From Candidatus Apopatosoma intestinale (GTDB lineage Bacteria > Bacillota > Clostridia > Oscillospirales > CAG-272): a DNA stretch of 64,000 bases. Positions 50,478-59,476 of the stretch are shown here, in pieces. A program made the translations under genes and the position numbers. The DNA lies in NCBI GenBank assembly GCA_003524145.1, contig DODZ01000006.1, positions 1 through 64,000 of the forward strand. The letters are read 5' to 3'. The notes beneath the pieces are model-generated. The model was not told the DNA's origin and made no database searches. It was given only the letters and a program-made list of their open reading frames with translations. Numbering within the stretch: position 1 is the first letter of the stretch; each line of letters opens with the position of its first letter.

Positions 50478-50921
50478 ATGAATTTGGATTCAAAAAGCTA
50501 TAAAAAATATGCAAAGGAACGCGCAAAAAAATCGCCGCTGGCAAAGGACTCTTTGATGGCATTCCTTATCGGCGGTGCCATCTGCATGCTCGGGCAGGCT
50601 ATAATGATTATATATAAAGCCGTGGGTGTGCCGGATGATATGGCAAAAAGCCTCGTTCCCGTGACACTGATTTTTCTCGCCGCTCTTTTTACGGGCATCG
50701 GGATATTCGATAATCTTGCAAAGATTGCAGGTGCGGGTACTCTCGTGCCGATAACAGGCTTTGCAAACGCCGTAGTCTCTCCCGCGATAGATAATAAAAG
50801 CGAGGGTTTTATCATGGGCGTCGGAGCAAAAATGTTTGTTGTAGCCGGTCCCGTCATAGTTTACGGTATCATAAGTTCTGTACTTTACGGTATTGTATAC
50901 TATATCGTCGGGCTTTTTTGA
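50478..50921 (+). CDS. spoVAC: Stage V sporulation protein AC
   Basis: 147 residues, four to five membrane helices: FLIGGAICMLGQAIMIIY, GIGIFDNLAKIAGAGTLVPITGFANAV and a hydrophobic C-terminus, as in SpoVAC. It is part of the channel that moves dipicolinic acid into the forespore and out at germination; expression by sigma-G is expected, though no clear sigma-G promoter is visible. First of three spoVA genes; this minimal AC-AD-AE set is common in Clostridia. Confidence 0.95.
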   Translation: MNLDSKSYKKYAKERAKKSPLAKDSLMAFLIGGAICMLGQAIMIIYKAVGVPDDMAKSLVPVTLIFLAALFTGIGIFDNLAKIAGAGTLVPITGFANAVVSPAIDNKSEGFIMGVGAKMFVVAGPVIVYGIISSVLYGIVYYIVGLF

Positions 50922-50929
50922 GGTGGCGC

Positions 50930-51922
50930 ATGAATGTGATAAAAATAAGTAAACCGGTATATATTTCGGGGACAGCGGCGATAGTCGGCAAAAGGGAACA
51001 CGAGGGACCTCTCGGCGCGGATTTCGATATGCACGATGACAGCGAAAAATTCGGCATGGACACATGGGAAAAAGCGGAAAGTGAAATGCAGCGCCGCGCA
51101 CTGACGCTTGCTCTGGCAAATGCCGGCATGGGAGGCAAATCCCCTGACGCTGTATTTGCCGGTGACCTGATGAATCAATGCACAAGCTCTGCCTACGGGC
51201 TCATGGATTTTCATGCACCGTATTTCGGACTTTACGGTGCATGCTCCACCTTTGCCGAATCGCTGATGCTTTCAGCGCTCATGGTAAATGCGGGATATTT
51301 CAATGTATGCGCCGCCGTTACCTCGTCGCATTTCTGCACGGCGGAGAGGCAATTCCGCTTTCCGCTTGAATACGGCGGTCAGCGTACACCTACGGCACAG
51401 CGCACGGCTACGGCATCCGGTGCCGCCGTTATTTCCTCGACTTCTGCTTTGAATATAAAGATATCCGAAGTTCTTCCCGGGCGCATTATCGATAAAGGCA
51501 TAACCGATATAAACAATATGGGGGCGGCGATGGCTCCCGCCGCTATAGACACGTTGGTAAGGTATTTCGGGGATACGGGAAGCCGCCCCGATGATTTTGA
51601 TATGATACTGACAGGCGACCTCGGCAGAGAGGGACACGGCATCGTCTGCGATATCATGCTTGCTGAAGGAATTGACGTAAGAAACGTATACAGCGATTGC
51701 GGACTGCTCCTCTACAATATAGAAAGTCAGGATATGCACGCAGGCGGCTCCGGATGCGGTTGCAGTGCCGCCGTGATAGCCGGACATATAATGAAAAGAA
51801 TGCGTGCGGGCGAACTGCGCAATGTGCTCTATCTCGCAACTGGCGCGCTGATGAGCCCCGGAAGTATTTTTCAGGGATTAAGCATACCCGCTATCGCTCA
51901 TCTCGTTCATCTCACCGCATAA
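50930..51922 (+). CDS. spoVAD: Stage V sporulation protein AD
   Basis: 330 residues from ATG 50930 (GAGGTGG site), nine bases after spoVAC. Thiolase-like fold: VYISGTAAIVGKREHEGPLG, AGDLMNQCTSSAYGLMDF, LYGACSTFAESLMLSALMV and GGSGCGCSAAVIAGHIMKRM. SpoVAD binds dipicolinate and is exposed on the inner spore membrane. Family length is normal. Confidence 0.96.
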   Translation: MNVIKISKPVYISGTAAIVGKREHEGPLGADFDMHDDSEKFGMDTWEKAESEMQRRALTLALANAGMGGKSPDAVFAGDLMNQCTSSAYGLMDFHAPYFGLYGACSTFAESLMLSALMVNAGYFNVCAAVTSSHFCTAERQFRFPLEYGGQRTPTAQRTATASGAAVISSTSALNIKISEVLPGRIIDKGITDINNMGAAMAPAAIDTLVRYFGDTGSRPDDFDMILTGDLGREGHGIVCDIMLAEGIDVRNVYSDCGLLLYNIESQDMHAGGSGCGCSAAVIAGHIMKRMRAGELRNVLYLATGALMSPGSIFQGLSIPAIAHLVHLTA

Positions 51923-51932
51923 GGAGAACAAA

Positions 51933-52301
51933 ATGGATACTTTTCTCGGATTGCTGAAAGCATTTGCTGTAGGAGGCGTTTTCTGCCTTATTGCGCAGAT
52001 ACTCATAGACAAAACCGCCATTACCCCCGCAAAAATACTTGTGCTGTATGTCACGGCGGGCATATTTCTCACCGCACTCGGACTGTATGAGCCACTTGTT
52101 GATTTTGCGGGATGCGGAGCGACGACACCGCTTACCGGCTTCGGTTATTCACTCGCCAAAGGCGTGCGTAAAGCGGTAGATGAAACAGGGATTTTCGGTG
52201 CGCTGACAGGAGGCTTTACCGGCACTGCGGCAGGCATTTGCGCGGCGATAACCTTTGGATATATATTCACCCTCATATTCCGCGGCAGACCGCGCGACTG
52301 A
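51933..52301 (+). CDS. spoVAE: Stage V sporulation protein AE
   Basis: 122 residues, four hydrophobic helices: KAFAVGGVFCLIAQILID, TPAKILVLYVTAGIFLTALG and TTPLTGFGYSLAKGV, the SpoVAE(b) pattern and a relative of SpoVAC. Starts 10 bases after spoVAD with AAGGAG. Confidence 0.95.
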   Translation: MDTFLGLLKAFAVGGVFCLIAQILIDKTAITPAKILVLYVTAGIFLTALGLYEPLVDFAGCGATTPLTGFGYSLAKGVRKAVDETGIFGALTGGFTGTAAGICAAITFGYIFTLIFRGRPRD

Positions 52302-52316
52302 TCTGCAAATGGCTTT

Positions 52317-52360
52317 ACCCGATGATAACGACTTTTTTGAAGCATTATCATCGGGTTTTC
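52317..52360 (+). terminator. Terminator of the spoVA operon
   Basis: ACCCGATGATAA/TTATCATCGGGT stem of 12 bp, 16-base loop, short T-run. Confidence 0.75.
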
Positions 52361-52393
52361 ATCTGTCTGCGGCTCTAAATTGCCTGTAAATTC

Positions 52394-52422
52394 TTGACAA
52401 TGCCGCCCCTCTTTGATATAAT
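52394..52422 (+). promoter_or_regulatory. Promoter of darA-holB-ricT
   Basis: TTGACA, 17-base spacer, TATAAT, full consensus. Confidence 0.88.
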
Positions 52423-52447
52423 AGAGAAAAAAGCGGAGGTTTTCATC

Positions 52448-52774
52448 ATGAAACTTATTATAGCGATAGTAAATAACGACGATGCGCATTTCGTAAACAC
52501 GAGCCTTACGGGCGCCGGCTTCCATATCACCAAGATTTCGTCTACGGGCGGATTTCTGCTGAGCGGAAACTCTACTTTTCTTCTCGGTGTTGATGAAAGC
52601 CGTATCGATGAGGCTCTCGAAATAATCAAAACTCACAGCAAGAGACGTACGCAGAATGTACCGCTTACAGTTCCCGGTGCCATGGCAAACAGTGCCATGA
52701 TGAATACGGCAAGCGTTACCGTCGGTGGAGCCACGGCTTTTATAATCGATGTTGAAAAGTATATAAGATTTTAA
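52448..52774 (+). CDS. darA: PII-like cyclic-di-AMP receptor DarA
   Basis: 108 residues from ATG 52448 (GCGGAGG site). Motif SSTGGFLLSGNSTFLLGVDE matches the nucleotide-binding loop of DarA/PstA. Gene order darA-holB-ricT mirrors Bacillus yaaQ-yaaR-holB-yaaT (yaaR absent), so this is the orthologue. It ends where holB begins (TAATG overlap). Signals cyclic-di-AMP levels to unknown partners. Confidence 0.93.
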   Translation: MKLIIAIVNNDDAHFVNTSLTGAGFHITKISSTGGFLLSGNSTFLLGVDESRIDEALEIIKTHSKRRTQNVPLTVPGAMANSAMMNTASVTVGGATAFIIDVEKYIRF

Positions 52775-53781
52775 TGAAAAACGATAATTTTGTACTGCTC
52801 GGAAACGAAGAAGCCAGGCAGTATCTTGCGGGCGCAATTTCCGCGGGAAAGCTGTCTCACGCTTATATTTTTGAGGGGGCAACAGGCTCCGGCAGGAAAA
52901 CGCTTGCCCGCAGAATATGCATGCTCATGGCTTGCAGCGAGCACGGCGATGAACCGTGCGGCTTGTGTGAAAACTGCGTTGCCGTCGCGCACGGCACCTG
53001 CCCGGACATACATATGCTTACCGTGGAAGAGGAAAAAAAGACGATAGGTGTAGACGAGGTACGCAATTTCTTTGCCACCGCCTCACTTACCCCGTCTGTT
53101 CTTGATTTCAAGGCGTATATCATTGATAAAGCCGATGCTCTGACGCTTCAGGCACAGAATGCATTGCTTAAAATCATAGAGGAGCCGCCTTCACATACGT
53201 ATATATTCCTGATTTGCGAAAATTCGGAAAAGCTGCTTTCCACGGTTCGTTCGAGAACACAAAAAATAATAATGCAGGCTTTCGAAGCGCCGAAAATCGA
53301 GGAATATATAAAGAAAATCGGCATTGCATATGATGAGGAGTCGCTTCATTTTGCTGTACGCAATGCATCCGGCAGCATAGGAAAAGCGATAGAGCTTTTA
53401 ACGGAAAAAACGCTGGACAGGGAAGCTTACGATATTGCGCGTTCTGTCGTCTCGGCGCAAAATTCCAAAAATGAAGAGATCTCCTATTTTGATTTTCTCA
53501 AAATATTCAGCGATAAGATAAACTCGCGGGAGCTTCTTCTGAAGGTCTGCTCATGCCTTACGCGGGCATATGCCGATATCATCGCTTATTCAGTGAAAAA
53601 CAGTGATGACATGAACTTTTTTACTCTTGATGAGATGAACAGGATATCATGCAATATCGGCGTTGACAGCGCAATAAAATGTTCTGAAGCTGTCATGAAA
53701 ACGGCGCTTCTTCAGCAATCAAATGTAAATATCACCTTGTCTCTGGCAGTGCTTGCCTCCATGTTATGGAATAATATATAA
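52774..53781 (+). CDS. holB: DNA polymerase III subunit delta'
   Basis: 335 residues. AAA+ clamp-loader fold: HAYIFEGATGSGRKTLARRI (P-loop-like, degenerate), a zinc site CGLCENCVAVAHGTCPDIH, VDEVRNFF, IIDKADALTLQAQNALLKII and EEPPSHTYIFLI. It helps load the sliding clamp. Translationally coupled to darA. Confidence 0.92.
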   Translation: MKNDNFVLLGNEEARQYLAGAISAGKLSHAYIFEGATGSGRKTLARRICMLMACSEHGDEPCGLCENCVAVAHGTCPDIHMLTVEEEKKTIGVDEVRNFFATASLTPSVLDFKAYIIDKADALTLQAQNALLKIIEEPPSHTYIFLICENSEKLLSTVRSRTQKIIMQAFEAPKIEEYIKKIGIAYDEESLHFAVRNASGSIGKAIELLTEKTLDREAYDIARSVVSAQNSKNEEISYFDFLKIFSDKINSRELLLKVCSCLTRAYADIIAYSVKNSDDMNFFTLDEMNRISCNIGVDSAIKCSEAVMKTALLQQSNVNITLSLAVLASMLWNNI

Positions 53782-53795
53782 AAACGGAGAATAAT

Positions 53796-54698
53796 ATGAA
53801 TAGAGAGAATATAGATAGCGAGAACGTAACCGCAGAAGAAAAAACCTCCTATGAAATAGTGGGTGTTAGATTCAAAGAGAATGGAAAAACATACTACTTT
53901 GACCCACAGGGCACGGCATGTACCACCGATGACAAAGTTATAGTGGAAACAGCCCGCGGTTTGGAATTCGGGTATGTATCGATTGCAAATCGTATTGTAG
54001 ATGCGTCAAAGGTAATTTTGCCTCTGCGCCCCGTCGTCAGAATAGCGATATCTGCCGATATGGAACGCTATAATGCAAATAAGGAAAAGGAAAGGGAAGC
54101 GTTTGCTGTTTGCATGGAAAAGATTGCCGCACGAAAGCTTGAAATGAAGCTTGTCGATGTGGAATATACCTTTGATAATACAAAGCTGATTTTCTATTTC
54201 ACAGCCGACGGAAGAATCGACTTCCGCGAGCTTGTAAAAGACCTCGCGGCTGTATTCAAAACAAGAATTGAGCTTCGTCAGATAGGCATACGCGACGAGA
54301 CAAAGCTCATCGGCGGATTAGGCGTCTGCGGCAGACCTTTCTGCTGTAAAAAATTTTTGCCCGATTTCGTTCAGGTATCTATAAAGATGGCAAAGGAACA
54401 GAATCTTTCGCTCAATTCGCAGAAGATTTCCGGTGCCTGCGGCAGACTCATGTGCTGCCTGCGATATGAGCATGAAGTATATGAGGAGGAGCTGAAAAGG
54501 ACACCGAAGCTTGACAGCGAGGTCGTGACTCCGGACGGAATCGGAACAGTTTGTGAAATAAATCCTCTTGCGGGGCTCGTGAAAGTCCGCCTTTTCGAGG
54601 CGCAGACGGTAAAGCAGTATTCCCGCGATGATGTAAAGCAGACTGAAAAAAAGAGCGGCTCAAACGAAACGGAAGATAAAAGCTCCGATAATAAATAA
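53796..54698 (+). CDS. ricT: PSP1-domain protein RicT/YaaT (stage 0 sporulation family)
   Basis: 300 residues. PSP1 core: ETARGLEFGYVSI, KLIFYFTADGRIDFRELVKD and the cysteine cluster LGVCGRPFCCKKFLP and GACGRLMCCLRYEH, which in Bacillus RicT helps bind a [4Fe-4S] cluster shared with RicA/RicF. The Ric complex supports RNase Y mRNA maturation and affects sporulation and competence. Its stop codon lies inside the IS target duplication but is unchanged. Confidence 0.93.
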   Translation: MNRENIDSENVTAEEKTSYEIVGVRFKENGKTYYFDPQGTACTTDDKVIVETARGLEFGYVSIANRIVDASKVILPLRPVVRIAISADMERYNANKEKEREAFAVCMEKIAARKLEMKLVDVEYTFDNTKLIFYFTADGRIDFRELVKDLAAVFKTRIELRQIGIRDETKLIGGLGVCGRPFCCKKFLPDFVQVSIKMAKEQNLSLNSQKISGACGRLMCCLRYEHEVYEEELKRTPKLDSEVVTPDGIGTVCEINPLAGLVKVRLFEAQTVKQYSRDDVKQTEKKSGSNETEDKSSDNK

Positions 54699-54703
54699 AC
54701 AAT

Positions 54704-55958
54704 GGTAACCTCTAAAAATTCATAAAAAATTGTTAAAAAAATCGTCAGATTATGGTATAATAAAGATACTATAATAAAGGCGGTTGAAATGAAATGCAGA
54801 TCAATCTTTTTGCGGAAGAAACACAATTACAGAGATTATCCGAACTCGGAGATTCATTGGAAAAACTGAATGTTATAGACTTTGAATCATTCAGACCTTT
54901 GCTTGAAAAGGTAAATTGTAAAGAACGTAAAAGCAAAGCCGGCAGACCGTCGTATGATGTTGTAATGATGTTCAAAATACTCGTATTGCAACGATTGTTT
55001 AATTTATCTGATGATCAAACTGAATACCAGATAACTGATCGAATGAGCTTTCAGCGTTTTATTGGCTTATCATTGGGAGAGCGTGTACCTGATGCAAAAA
55101 CAATCTGGCTTTTTAAGGATACCATTACGCAAAAAGAAATAATTGAGCCTTTATTTAATCAGTTCACAGCGCAATTGGAATCGCAAGGTATTATAACGCA
55201 TACAGGAACAATTGTTGATGCGACTTTTGTGGATGCACCGCGTCAGCGCAACACTCGTGAGGAAAACAATCAAATTAAAAATGGCGAGATACCCAAAGAA
55301 TGGGAGAAAAATACCCATAAACTTGCGCAAAAAGATACAGACGCCCGTTGGACAAAGAAAAATGATGAAACTCATTACGGATATAAAAATCATGTAAAAG
55401 TGGATGCCGACAGTAAGATTATTACGGATTACGCAACCACATCAGCAAATATACATGACAGCAATGAATTTTCAGAATTTCTCGGAGAAGCTGACAAGGT
55501 AATATACGCTGACAGCGCCTATGTGGGAAAAGAAATTCCGAAACATGTAGAAAACCGCATATGTGAAAAAGGATATCGCGGCAAACCGTTGACTGATGAA
55601 CAAAAAGAAAGCAATCGAAGAAAATCAAAAATTCGATGCAGAATTGAGCATGTGTTTGGATTTATTACCGTATCTATGCATGGTCTTACTGTGCGTTCCA
55701 TTGGCATAAAGCGAGCAGAGTTTAATATAGGTCTTACAAACCTTGTTTATAACTTTTGCAGATATACTATTTTAAAACGAAAAGAGGTGTACATGGGATA
55801 ACTATGCCCAAATGAGAATAATTCTGAATATTTAGGGCTTATCCTCCCTGAATATTTAGCGAGAATCAATGGCAATCGGCTATTTCTTGCCTTGATTTTT
55901 GAAAAAATAATCGAAATAGCAAAATATTATGATTGGGAATCAATTTTTAGAGGTTCCC
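54704..55958 (+). mobile_element. IS5-family insertion sequence
   Basis: About 1255 bp. Terminal inverted repeats GGTAACCTCTAAAAATT (left) and its complement-strand match GGGAACCTCTAAAAATT (right) differ at one of 17 positions. A single intact transposase fills most of it; 155 bases after the gene hold no other frame. It has inserted directly behind the ricT stop, separating ricT from uppP. Confidence 0.9.
54794..55801 (+). CDS. IS5-family DDE transposase
   Basis: 335 residues. N-terminal helical domain with GRPSYDVVMMFKILVLQRLF and MSFQRFIGLSLGERVPDAKT, typical of IS5. Catalytic triad: Asp in IVDATFVDAP, Asp in YADSAYVGKE, Glu in CRIEHVFGF with the Y-(2)-R-(3)-E-like context. Uninterrupted, so probably active. 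AAGGCGG site before ATG. Confidence 0.92.
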   Translation: MQINLFAEETQLQRLSELGDSLEKLNVIDFESFRPLLEKVNCKERKSKAGRPSYDVVMMFKILVLQRLFNLSDDQTEYQITDRMSFQRFIGLSLGERVPDAKTIWLFKDTITQKEIIEPLFNQFTAQLESQGIITHTGTIVDATFVDAPRQRNTREENNQIKNGEIPKEWEKNTHKLAQKDTDARWTKKNDETHYGYKNHVKVDADSKIITDYATTSANIHDSNEFSEFLGEADKVIYADSAYVGKEIPKHVENRICEKGYRGKPLTDEQKESNRRKSKIRCRIEHVFGFITVSMHGLTVRSIGIKRAEFNIGLTNLVYNFCRYTILKRKEVYMG

Positions 55959-56000
55959 TAAACAATGTGATTATTGCATTTAAGGAAGGAAATTTTCACA

Positions 56001-56828
56001 ATGCGTTTTATTGAGATATTAAAATCCGTTTTTCTCGGTATAGTCGAGGGAATAACGGAATGGCTTCCGATAAGCAGTACGGGACATATGCTCCTTGTTG
56101 ACGAATTTCTCACGCTTGATATGAGTGAGAGCTTCAAGGAGATGTATTTCTATGTTGTCCAGCTCGGCGCGATACTTGCCGTTGTCCTGCTTTTCCGGAA
56201 TAAAATGTTTCCGTTTCAGTTCAAGGATAAATCACAGCCCGTTTTCAGAAAAGATGTATTTTCCACATGGCTCAAGGTAGTTGTGGCATGCATTCCGGGC
56301 GCTGTGGTAACGCTGCTTTTCGATGATTATATTGAGGCTCATCTGCATACGCCGCTTGTCATTGCGATAGCATTGATTTTCTATGGCATAGCTTTCATTA
56401 TAATCGAGGCATGGAACAAAAAGAGAACTCCGAAAGTGGAAACGCTCGGAGATATCAGCTATTATACGGCGTTGCTCATCGGGCTTTTTCAGGTGCTTTC
56501 CATAATCCCGGGAACATCGCGCAGCGGCGCTACAATAATAGGAGCGTTGCTCATCGGCGTATCGAGAGTTGCGGCGGCGGAATTTACATTCTTCCTTGCC
56601 GTCCCCGTAATGTTCGGCATGAGCGCGATAAAGATTGCCAAATTCGGTCTGCATTTTTCGGCGGAAGAGGCAATAATACTTGCGGTCGGCACTATAGTGG
56701 CATTCTTTGTCTCTGTGGCAGTGATAAAATTCCTCATGGGATATATCAAAAAGCATGATTTCACCGTGTTCGGCTGGTACAGAATAGCGCTTGGCATACT
56801 TGTGATTTTATTGATGTGCATAAAGTAA
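56001..56828 (+). CDS. uppP: Undecaprenyl-diphosphatase
   Basis: 275 residues from ATG 56001 (AAGGAAGG site). BacA/UppP family: VEGITEWLPISSTGHMLLVD with the catalytic Glu-rich motif, and PGTSRSGATIIGALLIG with the second conserved signature. It recycles the lipid carrier for cell-wall synthesis and can give bacitracin tolerance. Eight or so membrane helices. The IS upstream may supply or disrupt its promoter. Confidence 0.96.
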   Translation: MRFIEILKSVFLGIVEGITEWLPISSTGHMLLVDEFLTLDMSESFKEMYFYVVQLGAILAVVLLFRNKMFPFQFKDKSQPVFRKDVFSTWLKVVVACIPGAVVTLLFDDYIEAHLHTPLVIAIALIFYGIAFIIIEAWNKKRTPKVETLGDISYYTALLIGLFQVLSIIPGTSRSGATIIGALLIGVSRVAAAEFTFFLAVPVMFGMSAIKIAKFGLHFSAEEAIILAVGTIVAFFVSVAVIKFLMGYIKKHDFTVFGWYRIALGILVILLMCIK

Positions 56829-56831
56829 TGT

Positions 56832-56859
56832 AAAAAGGCAGACCAAAGTCTGCCTTTTT
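56832..56859. terminator. Bidirectional terminator
   Basis: AAAAAGGCAGAC/GTCTGCCTTTTT perfect stem, loop CAAA. Confidence 0.92.
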
Positions 56860-56869
56860 GCTGTGATTA

Positions 56870-57448
56870 TTAACTTTTGATATATTTTTTCAGAGCATCT
56901 GCATACTTCGGATTTTTCAGAAGCTCGGCGCGCCTGCCGCTTTTTGCGTTCATACGCAAATCTGTAATCAAATCAATAAGCGGCTTTTCGCGCCGTTCCG
57001 CAGGGCGGCAATCGTAGAAAGCATGGTAAAGCGTATCTTCTTTTTTCATGCGTTCGGTCAGCAGTGATGCGGCAAAAAGATATTTTTCCTGTATTGCCGC
57101 GACCTGTTCATCCGTGCCGCCACGGTAGCTGGGATAGTCACTATAAGCCTTAGTGATGAATTCGCGGGTCTTTTCAGCACCGATTTTTAGATATGATTTC
57201 AGATATAATTCGACTGTGCTATCGATATCAGCCTGAATTTTTTCCTTATTATATCCCATGAGTTCATCAAGACTCACGCCGAAATAATATGCCAGTGGTT
57301 GCAAAAGGGTGATATCGGGATAAGTTTCATCGCGCTCCCATTTGCTTACAGCCGCAGAGCTGACATTCATTGCCGCAGAAAGCTCATCCTGTGTGATTCC
57401 TTTTTTCTGCCGCAAGCTTTTGATATTGGCACCTATTGTTATTTTCAT
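56870..57448 (-). CDS. XRE-family helix-turn-helix regulator
   Basis: 192 residues. Cro/CI helix-turn-helix at about 5-60: NIKSLRQKKGITQDELSAAM, VSSAAVSKWERDETYPDITL. The remaining about 130 residues are helical with no known domain; similar two-part regulators are common in Clostridia. Targets unknown. AAGGAGA site. Confidence 0.9.
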   Translation of the reverse strand: MKITIGANIKSLRQKKGITQDELSAAMNVSSAAVSKWERDETYPDITLLQPLAYYFGVSLDELMGYNKEKIQADIDSTVELYLKSYLKIGAEKTREFITKAYSDYPSYRGGTDEQVAAIQEKYLFAASLLTERMKKEDTLYHAFYDCRPAERREKPLIDLITDLRMNAKSGRRAELLKNPKYADALKKYIKS

Positions 57449-57496
57449 AAATGTCTCCTTGAAAATTAAGATAAGCTGACGCCTGCTTCCGATTAT

Positions 57497-57525
57497 ATTA
57501 TAGCAACGAATTGCGCGAAAGTAAA
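57497..57525 (-). promoter_or_regulatory. Promoter of the XRE gene
   Basis: On the minus strand TTTACT, 17-base spacer, TATAAT. Confidence 0.78.
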
Positions 57526-57628
57526 GAGACTGTCATTCAATATGAAATTAACCGCCGGAATAAAGACGCGGGAAGAAGAGCTTGTGCATGCCTGCTATGC
57601 GCTTGGTTAGCAGAGCAGTCACCGACTT

Positions 57629-57736
57629 TTATACAAAATCTGCCTTTTGTAATTTAATTGCAGACACCGCACGACCAGCGGGAAGTGCGGCTCTTTCAAT
57701 GGATGAAATTATACAAAATGAAAATTTTGTATAATT
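57629..57736. repeat. TATACAAAAT motifs with a 13-bp palindrome
   Basis: TTATACAAAAT at 57629-57639, and AATTATACAAAAT/ATTTTGTATAATT (57707-57736) as a perfect 13-bp inverted repeat with a 4-base loop. The 380-base gap 57449-57829 holds this, the XRE promoter and a terminator; no gene is seen. Confidence 0.5.
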
Positions 57737-57754
57737 GAGGGAATAGAAATATAT

Positions 57755-57780
57755 AAAAAAGCCCGAAAACGGGCTTTTTT
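57755..57780. terminator. Terminator of the leftward relA-to-flippase run
   Basis: AAAAAAGCCCG/CGGGCTTTTTT, loop AAAA. Confidence 0.88.
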
Positions 57781-57829
57781 CATGCCATAGATGATGTATG
57801 CTTCATAAAGGCTTTCGATATTGGCATTT

Positions 57830-59452
57830 TCACGCAAAGCTCTTCATACCGAGCTTACCGAGAAATCTGCAAATCTTTTCGCCTTTCGGCAGCATCATAA
57901 GTTCTTCTTTCACAATAATCTTCATTGCAAAAAGCAAAATAAAGTAAACAACTACAGTTATAAGAATTGCAGATAATGTCGCAACGGACTGGCGTGATAT
58001 TTTATCAATAATCTTAAACGAGGTTATTGTAAATACGCTTGAAGCAAGTGTTGCCAAAAACGGTCTGAAAAATGACTTCAATATTTTTATATCAAGATGC
58101 ACATACTTGGCAACAAAGCAGAAATTCAAAACCGCCATTACAAAATAGCTGATTACTGTTCCTATTGGCGCTCCGTAAACTCCTACTTGAGGTATGCTTA
58201 TAAGAATAAAATTAATCACAAGCTTTACAGCCGCACCGCAAAGCATCGATATTATCGGTTTTCTTTCAAGCCTATGAGACTGGAGTATTGAATTTGTTAT
58301 CGTCAGCATCGCGGTAAAAAATACCGATATTGAAAGAATTGACAAAAGCGGTGCCGCACTGTTGACCGATTCCGCCTTTTTCCTGAAAAGCATTGCAAGT
58401 ATCGGCTTTGATAATATTGACATTCCGATAGCACAAGGAATCGATATTATAGCGGCAAATTTAAGCGATGCGTTCATTGCTTTCATGGATTTTTCCGTAT
58501 TTTTTTCAGCCCTTGTGGAAGCAAGAGCCGGCGTCAATGCAGATGCTATCGGCACTATAAGTGCTGACGGCAAATGTGTCAGTGTTACTACAAGAGTGCT
58601 GTAATTTCCGTAAGCCGCCTCCGCTATAGGTATTGATGTATATGATTTCATACAGTTTATTATCGTAACGGAATCTATAATTCCGGTCAGATTAAGCGCA
58701 ACCGCACTTATGGTTATCGGAACAGCTGTTAAAACAAGCTTTCTGAATATGGCTTTTTGCGGCATACATTCATTGCTTTCCTCTATTATGAGATAACCGT
58801 AATTCTGCTTATGGAAAAGCTTTGCCGATATAAGAAAAACCATTCCGGTGCCTACACCTATGCAGATTCCGGCTATGGCATATGCCGCCGCTATTTCTAT
58901 GCTGTATCCACATGATATCGCATATTTGCAAAGTACAATGCCTATGGCAAACTTACCTATCGCCTCAATAACTTCGGAAACCGCTGTGGGTGTCATGTTC
59001 TGATGACCCTGAAAATAGCCTCTTATGGCACTGGAAACGCAGATAAAGAAAAGTGTTGGCGCTATTGTGATTATACAGTAATAGCTGTCACGACTGCCCA
59101 TCAAAGTGGCAAGCGGCTTTGCACCGAGAACCATTATCAAAGTCCCTGCTACACCGAGGGCAACAAAAAGCAACAGTGCTGTCGTAAAAATTCGGCGCAC
59201 TTCTTTTTTTCTGCCAAGCGTTCTGCTGCCTGATACCATTATGGAAATAGCTATAGGAAGTCCGGCTGTAGATATCATATAAAGCGTAACAAATATATTA
59301 TACGCCACATTGAAGTATCCCATTCCGAGATCCCCGAGATATGAATGAAGCGGAATTTTGAAAAAAAGCCCCATCAGCTTCACGAGCATATTTGAAAACA
59401 TGAGTATTACAACGCCCGACATCATTCGAGGGGCTTTTTTTTGCTTTTCCAC
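57830..59452 (-). CDS. MOP-superfamily flippase, SpoVB-like
   Basis: 540 residues, about 14 membrane helices. Begins with MSGVVILMFSNMLVKLMGLFFKIPL, as in the SpoVB/MurJ-like polysaccharide-biosynthesis branch; YFQGHQNMTPTAVSEVIEAI is the conserved SpoVB loop. Such proteins flip lipid-linked precursors, for spore cortex or cell wall. Five to six paralogues are usual in Clostridia, so its specific role is open. Last gene of the run, 24 bases after the kinase-like gene. Confidence 0.85.
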   Translation of the reverse strand: MEKQKKAPRMMSGVVILMFSNMLVKLMGLFFKIPLHSYLGDLGMGYFNVAYNIFVTLYMISTAGLPIAISIMVSGSRTLGRKKEVRRIFTTALLLFVALGVAGTLIMVLGAKPLATLMGSRDSYYCIITIAPTLFFICVSSAIRGYFQGHQNMTPTAVSEVIEAIGKFAIGIVLCKYAISCGYSIEIAAAYAIAGICIGVGTGMVFLISAKLFHKQNYGYLIIEESNECMPQKAIFRKLVLTAVPITISAVALNLTGIIDSVTIINCMKSYTSIPIAEAAYGNYSTLVVTLTHLPSALIVPIASALTPALASTRAEKNTEKSMKAMNASLKFAAIISIPCAIGMSILSKPILAMLFRKKAESVNSAAPLLSILSISVFFTAMLTITNSILQSHRLERKPIISMLCGAAVKLVINFILISIPQVGVYGAPIGTVISYFVMAVLNFCFVAKYVHLDIKILKSFFRPFLATLASSVFTITSFKIIDKISRQSVATLSAILITVVVYFILLFAMKIIVKEELMMLPKGEKICRFLGKLGMKSFA

Positions 59453-59476
59453 CTTGAAAATCTCCTTAAATAACGG

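Larger units (their letters stand above)
54696..55966. repeat. 8-bp target site duplication of the IS (TAAACAAT)
   Basis: TAAACAAT at 54696-54703 and again at 55959-55966 directly flanks the inverted ends. Confidence 0.85.

Noticed and set aside
50430..50478. Sigma-G promoter before spoVAC
   Set aside because: CATACAAAA resembles a -10 element, but no GAATA-like -35 is found at proper spacing.
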